Below are positions 47,547 to 57,778 of a stretch of DNA of 64,000 nucleotides, piece by piece. The translations under genes were made by a program, and so were the position numbers. Below the pieces are notes generated by a model. It saw only the letters and a list, made by a program, of their open reading frames with translations. It was not told the origin of the DNA and searched no databases. Source of the stretch: Ulota crispa (taxonomy: Eukaryota > Streptophyta > Bryopsida > Orthotrichales > Orthotrichaceae); assembly GCA_963920765.1 (NCBI GenBank), contig OY987242.1, positions 38,677,264 to 38,741,263 on the forward strand. Reading direction: 5' to 3'. Each line of letters opens with the position of its first letter. The stretch's first letter is position 1.

Positions 47547-47860
47547 CCCCTAAAGGACCACTTGTCCCTATGGGGAACAAAAGGGATTTTGGGTAGGGTC
47601 ATGCGACTACAATTATTGACCAAATTCTATAATTTTTTCTCCAAAGGTAGAGTTTTGCAAGAATTACGTGGGAGAACAATTTTTATTGAATTTCAATTTA
47701 CGGTTCAAAAGTTATAAGGGTAAACATGTGAATTTTAGTTGGAAGAGCTGCTTGGGCATGCCATTTTTTGTTGACTTCTCCCAAGGGGAACCGCCCTTAA
47801 TGGAATCTATCCAAAGCAATAGTGTACTAAATAAATACATTATTTTATCTGACAAATATA
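47547..47860. mobile_element. TTAA-family fragment, copy P (partial)
   Basis: TTAA at 47543-47546 is followed by CCCCTAAAGGACCACTTGTC and AAAGGGATTTTGGG. This matches the right end of copy F in reverse complement. No opposite end appears before the TTAA at 47861. Confidence 0.4.
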
Positions 47861-47864
47861 TTAA

Positions 47865-48101
47865 CCCCTAAGGGATATTGTTGTATTGTATATGCTCTCT
47901 TGTGTTGTATACAAATGGAGTATTTGGCTGACGCATGAATCCCTTTGAAGCTGTAAATTTTAAGTCGTCATAGACATACTATTTGTCAACTAGGATTTTT
48001 TGGGGAATTTTTGACATTTGCCTTGAAACCATTTTTGCAAGTACTAAATGAACCTTGTATGAATACAACCAACACTTTTGGTAGGCAACATCCTTTAGGG
48101 G
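47865..48101. mobile_element. TTAA-flanked element, copy Q (237 bp)
   Basis: TTAA lies at 47861-47864 and 48102-48105. The left end is CCCCTAAGGGATATTG. The right end CAACATCCTTTAGGGG is its inverted complement with two mismatches. It is complete but very short, and its interior is unlike copy F. Confidence 0.6.
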
Positions 48102-48105
48102 TTAA

Positions 48106-49046
48106 CCTTTGAATGGCAGTAGCTACTAGAGATTTAGTTTTTTTTCCGATTTTCTTTCTCGAGATTGTCAATGAAGTTAAATTCTTCCAATCCACTTCTT
48201 GGATTTTTATGTTCTTGAATATATTTTTTAAAAACTTGGTTGGCAAAAAACCTCAATGTAGTGTGAAGTTCAAGCACATGTTTGCAATGCAAGGCCATGG
48301 AGGGTGTATTCCATGTCTTGGTTGATCACAAAAACTTGGAGAGATATATATGCCTAATATGATTTAGAGCATGGTAGACAAATCTCTTCAGCACCTATAG
48401 TTCAAAAATTGTTCACCACATGTGGTTAAAGGCACCTGATTATTTTGGACAGGGGTAAAAAACTTTATGTGCTACCTTTAGATGATCATATCTCTTGATA
48501 TGTACGGTCAAACTTCACAAAATTTTCATGGTATGTTCTTGAATGAGTCTACTATAAGATCCCAAGGTTAGATTTGATCTTTTTTGAAAAAGATTGTTTT
48601 TGGGATCAAATCATTAAAAATGACAGTTTTGAGTGTTTTTTGAGAAAAAATGTGCTTGGTCTTTTAGGGGTTAATGGACTTCAAAGTTTATTTTAGTGTA
48701 AAGAATCCATAACTGCCCGCAAACAAAATCTCCTCATAACTCTCATCTTATTGAACAAAATAGAATGATTAAAAGCTTCCCAAGTATATATAAATCTAAA
48801 GAACCAATTTCAAAAAATGTAATTTAAGAAAAAGCTTCTTGGCTGCCCACCAAGCAAAGAAAACTACATATCATGAAAAAACCTTTGAACCATGCAGTCA
48901 AAAGTTATGAAAATTATTGGGCCTTAAAGCTACTCCTTGGACACATCATGTGTGAAAATTTCAAAGAAAAAAAATGAAAATCCATTGGTAGTGAGCTGCC
49001 CAAAATCTCTATGTTGCCAAAAAAAAGGTGTTCAAGACTTTAGGGG
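48106..49046. mobile_element. Composite of TTAA-family fragments, copies R and S
   Basis: A right end (GGTCTTTTAGGGG) at 48658-48670 precedes TTAA 48671-48674; the sequence before it resembles the left end of copy F inverted. After this TTAA, 48675-49046 follows the right half of copy F and ends ACTTTAGGGG before TTAA 49047-49050. The order implies rearrangement or successive insertions. Confidence 0.4.
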
Positions 49047-49057
49047 TTAAAAGTGTA

Positions 49058-49133
49058 AGGTAGGAACACCCATAAGCGTTAGTATCCCCATAATCATCAC
49101 CTCTAAAATCTTGGAAAATCCATTGAATAGATA
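49058..49133. mobile_element. Truncated TA-flanked MITE, third copy
   Basis: TA at 49056-49057 is followed by AGGTAGGAACACCCATAAGC, nearly identical to the left end at 24692. Homology continues through CTCTAAAATCTTGGAAAATC and then stops. Confidence 0.5.
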
Positions 49134-49290
49134 CCAAACAATTCTCAACTAGATATAATGACAGGTAAAAAAATGGATATCTTAATATGAAAGACATCCT
49201 AAAGTTTGTGTTGTGGAAGGTGAATAAAGTTTTGAAATGTCATAAAAAGTAATGCTTGAATCTTCAAAAGAAGAGTTATTTAATGACAAT

Positions 49291-49631
49291 TTACACTATG
49301 TCCCATGTCCCATCTTGGCAAGTCCCACCTTAACATGAGATCCCAACTTAGTTGGATTATTAAGGGTAAAAAGGAATTTAAAAAAAAATCATAAATACTT
49401 TAAGGAAATATATTGGCAAGACTTGGGGTAAAAATTGGGTTTAAAATCAATCAATCCAAACCTTGAATAAAATTTCACTTTCTTTGGTGCCAAATCTTCC
49501 AAAAAGTGCTACCATGTAAACAACCAAGATGTGGGACTTGGAACGCCCTCTAAAGTGCCAAATCCTAACTTTTAACTTTATACCAATTAGATTCTCATAT
49601 TTTAGGGAGGCAAGGGAGATAGTGTGAAGTG
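49291..49631. mobile_element. Diverged relative of the 43216 repeat
   Basis: The left end TTACACTATGTCCCATGTCC and right end GATAGTGTGAA are related to the termini at 43216-43655. Shared interior words are CAATCCAAACCTTG and TACCAATTAGATTCTCA-like stretches. Boundaries are approximate. Confidence 0.4.
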
Positions 49632-52582
49632 CCCTTATAATAGCATCAAGAAATCTTTATGATATGTTGCATTTGCAACTTGAACGTGCTAAACCTCCAT
49701 TTAGTAAGGTTGGAGGCTCAAATTCCATTTGGGTCCTAATGGCACTCATGATCTAGGAGTGACTGACATGTTCCTTCAAAAGTCTATTATTGTTATTGAT
49801 GAGTCTTATATACAAAACCAATATTCATATAACATTCTTAAAACTTGAGCCATGTAACTATTTTGTAAAGGGGGGGTCATAATTAGAATTTTTGTAAATA
49901 GATTGGATAGTTGTTTTCAAAAAGCAAGCCCAAAATGTTGAATAACCAACCTAGCTATCCTTTAGGTTTTTTGAAAATCTAAAAGAAAAGTTTGGTTTTA
50001 GAATTTTTTAGATAATAGGATTCTATTTTTGTTGAGCCTCTACTCTTTGCCACTAAAAAGGAATAGTTTTGCAATAACATGGGTGCCAAAGCTCCTTGAT
50101 TTTTTTCTCTCATGCTCAAGGGGTCAATGTGTAAAAAAATGAGAGGATAGGTGCAAAGACCAAGTATTTTTTAGGGGGTATTATTTTTTCTTTTTTAAAC
50201 AAGCTATCATTATATAATTTTCTACTTTAGGTTATTAGAGAAAGTGCTTGCATTATTGATGATTCTAAATTGATACGAATAAATGAATGGTAATTTAGAT
50301 TAAAAAAAAATTCTACTACAATTTTTGTCCTACATTAAATTTCATTTAAACTTTTCTTTTCCCCCACTAAGGACTACTTAGAACTAGAACTTAACAAAAA
50401 AGTGTAATCAATACTACTATTGTATTTTCAATAAAAATTGTTAATGACACTTGTTTATTAGGAAGGCATAAAATTATTGAACACCTTGAATATGCCACTC
50501 ACAAGGCAACCTCATTTAATACTTTTGGCCAAAAAAAAAAAAAAAGGAGGGTATCATAGGTTTAATTCTTTTATAATTGAACCTATTTTTCTATACCCTA
50601 TAGTAGTTTGAAGACATGTCATAGCATTTTTGTACCCTATAGTATAAAAAAGCAAATTATAATTTTTATCTCAAATATTTTTAGGCACCCTATCATTTGT
50701 TTGCACGTAATTTTCTACTACTACGGCTCATTGCCCTTTGTGGGCTCTCATGAAGTGCAACATGTTACCCAAGAGTTCAATGTTCTCATGTAAGTTATTG
50801 TCTTGACACCCGTTAGTAACACTATAGATGGATTTTTTTAATCTGAAATGCTGTTATTAGATTTTGAACTCACGATTACCAAAAATCTACTAATATAACA
50901 ATTATACAAGAAATAATTCCATTTGTAGTGTCGGCATAGAAAGGCCTGCTTTTAATTTCTAGAACATCATGTAAGTTACAACAAAGAGCTTCATGAAATT
51001 TTAAGTTTTTTGGGTTCAATTCTAACGACGATTTTCACAAACCCACTTCTAACTCGGCTCAAACTTCATTGAAGATGGACACAGCCTTGATACTTGTGAT
51101 TTTTGTAATAACATCACATAAATAGAAATAAATTAGTGCTGTTTTATAGAATAAAATATGTAAATGTTTTGATAAATCATATTATTTATTGTCGATGTAT
51201 TTTGTTGATTTTGTAACCACAACCAATAAATAAAAATTTACTGGTAATTCATCAAAAACATTTCCTTCTACTAATTAGTTTTGAATCAGTATGTGGTCTA
51301 AATATTTACAATAAAATGTGTTTTCACTATTTCTTTTCTTGCATTCTATTGCTGATTGCATCCAATTTATGATAAAAGTAATACAAAAAACTGCATTCAT
51401 TAACAATTATGAACCTTGGTAGGAGGCCTTCATATTATTCTTTAAAGCTTTTCTTTTGGATAATATTTACAAACAATCAAAGGGCTCCTAATCTTAATCC
51501 ACTTTTCAAATGCACATAAGTATATTATTAACTTAATTTAGGAAAGAGACACCAGTAAAGCTTCATAGAAAAAAACGCTTCTATGAGTGGTAATTTTTTA
51601 TTTCTGAATAGTTTGAAACTCCTTGAATAATTAAAACAGTAGCGGAAAAATTGTAGGAAACGTAAAATACACAATCTTGTGAACTGTAAATACACTCGAC
51701 CTCTAAGATTTTCACCTTGTTGTATATCATAGTAAAGAGTGTCATTCTACAAAGGGATTTTCTAGTATCATTTGGAAGAAATTATACATTATAAAAAGAA
51801 TAAAAACCTCATGTGTGAAAAATAGAATGCAAAACAGATAAATTAATCTATAATTGCTGTGATTAAATTGCTGTGATTAAAGGGAAAATAGGTAGAAGTA
51901 GCTATAATGCACTACCAACTTGTTAATTTCTTGTTTATCTTTATTTTTTAGATGGGAATCAATGTAAAATCCAATTGAGAAAAGACCAAATGGTATGATA
52001 TTGACATATTGACATGGCGCAACCATGAATAAAATTATTCCAATAACAATGAATGAACTCCATCGATGATCCTACTTTGTTCACAGCTAATAGACTGTCA
52101 TCTACAGGTCACTTATTTTTGTTGCTTGCACATCTTAAATCACCCACAAATCCTACGAAAAAATCATTTGAATGCTATAATGTCATTTTGCTTAAATCCA
52201 GATCTTCAAAGTTTAAAAGAGATCTTCTAATTCTTTCCTTTTTCAATAATAGTTCCGGTGGTCTAGTTTAAATGTTTTTCTCCCATTATAATAAAAAAGG
52301 GAATTTAAAAATATTGGCACAAAAGCAAAAAAAAATTACATATAAGGGCACAATTCCATAATATCTACAAACATGGACATAGTTTCAATTTTTTTTATAA
52401 ATTTTGGTAAAATTTTGGTTTGGACATTGATTTAGTTAGATACTTCACATAAAATGTTATTTAACTTTCAAATTACCAAAAGGTCTCTTCAAATCAAGCC
52501 AAAATAAGAAAATTTTAGTTAAAGGGTCTTGAAATTGTGCCCCTATTTGTAATTATTTTGAAATTGTGCCCCTACTTGTTAT
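49632..52582. other. AT-rich intergenic DNA, nothing recognised
   Basis: Only short frames. 52380-52545 shares words such as ATTTTGGTTTGGACATTG and TCTTCAAATCAAGCC with the 55 kb foldback, so it is probably an old copy of that repeat. Confidence 0.4.
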
Positions 52583-52643
52583 ATTTATTTATATATATAT
52601 ATACACATATACACATATATACATATACACATATATACATATA
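52583..52643. repeat. Compound TA/CATA microsatellite
   Basis: TA repeats grade into CACATATA-type repeats. The short frame over it is an artefact. Confidence 0.8.
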
Positions 52644-53302
52644 GTTTTTGTGCCCCTATATATAAATCCCCCTACATTTTTTTATCTAAATTTCATACTT
52701 CATTTAAATCCATGTATTGGTTGGATGCCAGTATGTATCCCTAATGCAGTATTGCAAGTGGTTATAAGAGCCTTAACTTGAAACAGGCACGTAAAGAATA
52801 ATTTGATATTGATATGAAATTGTGAGTTCTTAATTTGAACACTTTAAAAAGTTCAGTATCTATTCTCATTCCAAGTTAGTCTTTTTCCATGTAACGCAAT
52901 CTTTTGAATATTTTTTGTTGTATCCATTCAGAAATAAAACGCTTTAAGTACGACTTTTTATGAAAATGAGTAACAAATAATTTATAAAGCTTATTCAAAG
53001 ATGCTCATTTTGTGGATGCTCATTTTGTGCTTTGAAATACGTTTCAATGTGTATCCTAAAATAATACAGTTTTTAAAGATTTGTACTTCCTTGATATCAT
53101 TTAATTAGCAATTTAGCATATGAACAAAGAAAAAAAAAATTCATGGATGAAAAGCGCACATTTTGGTGCTCAAAAACACCTCAAAATTATCACACTTGAA
53201 ATTAAGTACCAGCCTTAAGACAAGTTTGTGAGTTATTTGCAAATATTTATAAATAAAAACTTCAAAGTAGGGTTTGTTAACTTTGGAAGTTGGGACTACC
53301 AA

Positions 53303-53439
53303 CACTAGAAGAAAAATATGTCCTAAACAATTGGTAATTGTAAATGTTCTAAACAAGTATAATAGAATCATTGTATAGTTGTTTAGTACATTTTCAGTTG
53401 CTGTGAATCGGTTGTTTAAGACATATTTTTCTTCTAGTG
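53303..53439. mobile_element. CACTA-type MITE, 137 bp, well preserved
   Basis: It starts CACTAGAAGAAAAATATGTC and ends GACATATTTTTCTTCTAGTG, a perfect 20-bp inverted pair. CAA is duplicated at 53300-53302 and 53440-53442, as expected for CACTA elements. It is the best reference for the related copies at 7499 and 8670. Confidence 0.82.
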
Positions 53440-53478
53440 CAATGATAACAATTATAAATATTAAACTTTGTTTTTTAA

Positions 53479-54480
53479 CGCCTAAAGGACCAAGGAGCTC
53501 ACTTTAGGCTTTGTGAGAGCTTGGGTAGGCTCTATTGACTTCATAATCTAGAAATTTTTCATGAAATTTTTAGGATGGATGCTACTCATCATAATCTACA
53601 TGTGAAGCTTTATTTCATGTTATTCCGATAAGTAATGCAAAAGTAATAAGCTTTTTCCAATTTCAATGTCAAATTGGGCAGCAAAAAACATATTCTAAAA
53701 AATTTATTTTTATTTTTATATAATTGTATAGAATGATACCTACTCAAAAAAAATTGAATCACTCAATTCTAAATAATGAGGTAAGAGTTAAAAGGAGTTT
53801 TATTTTGCAGGCAATGAAGGTAGGAAGAGGGTAGAAAAAACATATAAAGTTATCTTTTACTCTCAAGTTTGAAAATTTTCAAATGAAAATGAAAATTAAA
53901 GTTACTAATTGTTTGTTAGAGCATTCTCACCATTGGGATTAACAATTTTCAAATTCTTCTAAAACTTATTAGCATATAAGTTACATCTTTCATTCATCAA
54001 TACCTTTTCACTTTACAATTTTTGTAAAAATGAATCCAAAGTTTTTTTTTGGTTAAATTTTTGTATATGTGCTTTCAACCCATTTTCCAACATATTACAA
54101 AAATTGCACAAGAAATACAACATATGTGTTTTTCTCTAAAAAGTTTGAAAAACAAAACTTCACCTTCTAGAAGGATTAGAAAAGCCTACATTTTGAAGTG
54201 TGGGCACATTGATCTTGCAATTGGTGGGGATATCTAGTCTGGAATATTGGGACGATGTACTTTTGCAAGTCAACCAAAGGATCCTACGATTGGATTTGTT
54301 AAAAAATAAGTTTCAATAAAGATTTTGACCTTGCTTTTTGGGAGTAGTATTTTGAAGCAGTTTTGGGCCTCACGATTGGATTTGTTAAAAAATAAGTTTC
54401 AATAAAAATTTTGACCTTGCTTTTTGGGAGTAGTATTTTGAAGCAGTTTTGGGCCTCTAAACTCAAAAGAATTTTGGGGG
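53479..54480. mobile_element. TTAA-flanked element, copy T (1002 bp)
   Basis: TTAA lies at 53475-53478 and 54481-54484. The left end is CGCCTAAAGGACCAAGG. The right end AATTTTGGGGG is more eroded. An 86-bp tandem duplication lies inside near the right end. No transposase frame. Confidence 0.58.
54286..54457. repeat. 86-bp tandem duplication
   Basis: Two units, 54286-54371 and 54372-54457, are identical except for one visible substitution (AATAAAGATTT versus AATAAAAATTT). This indicates a recent event within copy T. Confidence 0.92.
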
Positions 54481-54484
54481 TTAA

Positions 54485-55121
54485 TGATCATAGAAGTCAC
54501 CATCTACAAAGCTCCTATTAAAGCGCATTATTAGAATTTGAAAACTGAAAATTGTCATTATGTCAAATGTTTGTTTTAGGATCAATCTTGTGTATTTAAG
54601 ATGGGCTTTTTCATTTTTATTTCTTTAACAGTGGCGGATTTATTTTTTATGAGTCACTAAATCTTTCTGGCAATGACTTCAAAATTTATTTTGATAAATA
54701 ATTGATCATAATCACAAAAAGAAGTGTTTGAAAGGTATGCTTTAAAATCTAATTATGTACATAAAACTGTTGCTATGATTCAATTGTTTTACGTAGTGTC
54801 CAATATAATTCATATACAATTTGTAATTTAAAATGTTATTTGTACATCATATTGCCAGAGCTCCCTACATGAAATTGACTACTCCTTTGTCCTAGAAAGA
54901 AGCTCTAATTTGCCATGTTAGTGCTAATGGAAACCTTGAATTTTATCTTGGGTAGGGGAGTATCAAACATACTTCAGTTTGTTACTCTGGTCACTATATG
55001 TGACCAACAAAGTCTTAGTAATGCAAAGCGGAAGTAGTTTAATAAAATTCTAATCCAAAACCTTGTTGGATTTATGTAGTGTGCAAATTCAAAGTATGGT
55101 CAAACCATCTAAAACACATTG
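54485..55121. other. AT-rich intergenic DNA, nothing recognised
   Basis: No supported feature between copy T and the foldback repeat. Confidence 0.4.
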
Positions 55122-56361
55122 GGGCATCCTCAGTCAGCCCCGGCATAAAAATAGTTATATAAATCCTGATATATTAATCGTATAAATGTAATCACACAAA
55201 AATTATACGATTTGAAGATCATGAAAATTTTCGTTCTGAAAGTGCAATAAAATTTTGGTTTGGACATTGCATGATTTAGATATATCACATCAAATGTTAG
55301 CTAACTTCAAAAGAACTTAAAGGCCTCTCCAAATCAAGCCTAAATAACTCCTAAATGATCATTGGTCCTCTTGGAGGACAAATGGGATTTCAAGCATGTA
55401 CTTATGGCTAAATTACTTTGTGTGATTTTTTGAATCTTTTAAGGAAGATGGGGAATTCAAAAACGTGCGTGGGCATCTAATTTTTTCTTCATTCCAACAT
55501 TTAATGTAGAAGTTAAAAATGAAAATATAGAAAATGGTGGTTGGCGGGCAGCCCAAAAACTTCTTTAAAAACTTCATTTAAAAAAAATAAAAATAAGAAA
55601 TAGGTTCTTTAGACTTACATATACGTGGGGAGCTTTGAATCATTCAATTTTGATTTATGAAATGAAAGTTATAAGAAATTTTAGTTTGCGGGTAGATATG
55701 GTTTTGAGAGACTCCATACCTACTAGCATATTAAAATTTCTCATAACTTTTGTCTCATAAATCAAAATTGAATGATTCAAAGCTCTCCACATATATAAGT
55801 CTAAAGAACCTATTTCATGTATTTATTAAAAAAATGAAGTTTTTAAAGAAGTTTATGGGCTGCCCAATCTCACCCGTTTTCCATAAATTCATTTTTAACT
55901 TCTTCAACAAATGTTGGAATGAAGAAAAAACTAGATGCCCATGGGAGTGCTCACGTTAATCTTTGAATTCCCCATCATCCATAAAGGTTTCAAAAAATTA
56001 TACAAAGTAGTTTAGCCATAGGTACATGCTCAAAATCTCATTTGTCCCTTGAAGGGACAATGGACCTAATTTAGGGAATAAGAAAATTTTAATAAAGTGG
56101 ATGGCAAATGTACCAACCCCTTTACTAAAATTTCCTTATTTAAGCTTGATTTGGAGAGGCCTCTAAGTTCTTTTGAAGTTAGCTAACATTTGATGTGATA
56201 TATCTAAATCATGCAATGTCCAAACCCAAAATTTTATTGCACTTCTAGAATGGAAATTTTCATACTCTTCAAATCATATAATTTTTGTGTGATAACTATA
56301 TGCTATTAATAAATCATGATTTATATAGCAGCCTTTCTGCTAGGGTGGACTGAGGATGCTC
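55122..56361. mobile_element. Large foldback (inverted-repeat) element, about 1.24 kb
   Basis: The left arm 55122-55701 and right arm 55714-56361 are inverted complements around a loop of about 12 nt. The outer ends are GCATCCTCAGTCAGCCC and GGTGGACTGAGGATGC. The inner part of each arm is a copy of the right half of the TTAA-family copy F, and the outer part carries GGTTTGGACATTGCATGATT in both. The right arm has about 60-70 extra bases near 56070-56140. A transcript would form a very long duplex. Confidence 0.78.
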
Positions 56362-56872
56362 TTAGTCATGATATGGCTAAGTTTATAAATAAAATGGACA
56401 GTTGTTCAAGTAATCTTCTCTGTTTTTAATCCTACTTTGTCATTTACAACATAAATAACCTTCTAAAATGATTCCAAGAAGTTAGCAAATGAAGATTAAA
56501 CTTGCTGGCTTTACTTAAGATCATGAATCATTCAACTTAAGTGCTAATGGTGTTTGTAAGCTTAAATCAGGTATATAACTTGGTAAAGAAATGGAGACTT
56601 TTGCCATTAGCATGTGAGTAGCAATGCCTACACAAAATAGATTCATGTTACTTTGTTACTTTTCAGTAATGTCTGATTGTGGAAGCTAGGGATATATGTC
56701 AAAGATTGTTATTTAGAAATAAATATTTAGCTCTAAATTTAAAAAAAATGTTTATTTAATTTACTATAATAAATATCAAAAATTGTGATTCTTACTTTTT
56801 GAACCCAAAAAAAAACTACAATACAATAGAATGTGCATATTTGTTTACATGTCAAATATAGAAATCTAAAAA
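56362..56872. other. AT-rich intergenic DNA, nothing recognised
   Basis: No supported feature. Confidence 0.4.
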
Positions 56873-56931
56873 TATACATATACATATATATACACATATA
56901 TAGACACACACACACACATACATACATACAT

Positions 56932-57008
<77 letters not shown>
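56873..57008. repeat. Compound microsatellite with a long TA tract
   Basis: Grades from TATACA repeats through CA and CATA repeats into an uninterrupted TA tract of about 74 bp (56935-57008). Confidence 0.9.
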
Positions 57009-57011
<3 letters not shown>

Positions 57012-57342
57012 ATTGCTAAAGCAACAACCAAAATTGCTAAATGCTGATTATTTTGATTTGGATTAAAAGATATGTGTTTCATCTCTAATCTAAGACTATA
57101 TTCATAAAACTGGAGATGCTCAAACTTGAAACTAAAACAATAGGACTTCTAAATTACTTAATGCAAAAACACATAAAAAAAATAGCAATGGTGTAATAAG
57201 AGTTCAGTTTTTTTGCATTTGTTCTTCTTTCTTTCAAAGGAGGTGGTAATGCCATGATTGAATGAATGATGGACCACTTTTATAAAAAAATAGCATCAAG
57301 TTCTCAATTGCATTGTCAAAAAGGCGTGATGTTAGCAATTCC

Positions 57343-57778
57343 CTCTATCTATCTATGTATATCTATCTATGTTTATGTCTATGTCTATGTCTATGTCTAT
57401 GTCTATGTCTATGTCTATGTCTATGTGTATGTCTATGTGTATGTCTATGTGTATGTCTATGTGTATGTCTATGTGTATGTGTATGTCTATGTTTATGTCT
57501 ATGTCTATGTCTATGTGTATGTCTATGTGTATGTCTATGTGTATGTCTATGTCTATGTGTATGTGTATGTCTATGTCTATGTCTATGTCTATGTCTATGT
57601 CTATGTCTATGTCTATGTCTATGTCTATGTCTATGTCTATGTCTATGTCTATGTCTATGTCTATGTCTATGTCTATGTCTATGTCTATGTCTATGTCTAT
57701 GTCTATGTCTATGTCTATGTCTATGTCTATGTCTATGTCTATGTCTATGTCTATGTCTATGTCTATCTATATCTATAC
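57343..57778. repeat. TCTATG hexanucleotide microsatellite, about 400 bp
   Basis: The core (about 57375-57767) is TCTATG, pure in its right half and mixed with TGTATG and TTTATG units in its left half. It opens and closes with TCTA repeats. All six frames stay open across it, giving apparent His-Arg, Tyr-Val and Met-Ser proteins that are not genes. Confidence 0.95.

Noticed and set aside
461-49050. CCCTAAA/TTTAGGG words as interstitial plant telomere repeats
   Set aside because: They occur as single units, with four Cs or Gs, always next to TTAA and in inverted pairs; this is a transposon end, not a telomeric array.
56852-57082. Frame rich in Ile-Tyr and Cys-Val
   Set aside because: Translation of the TA/CA/CATA microsatellite at 56873-57008.
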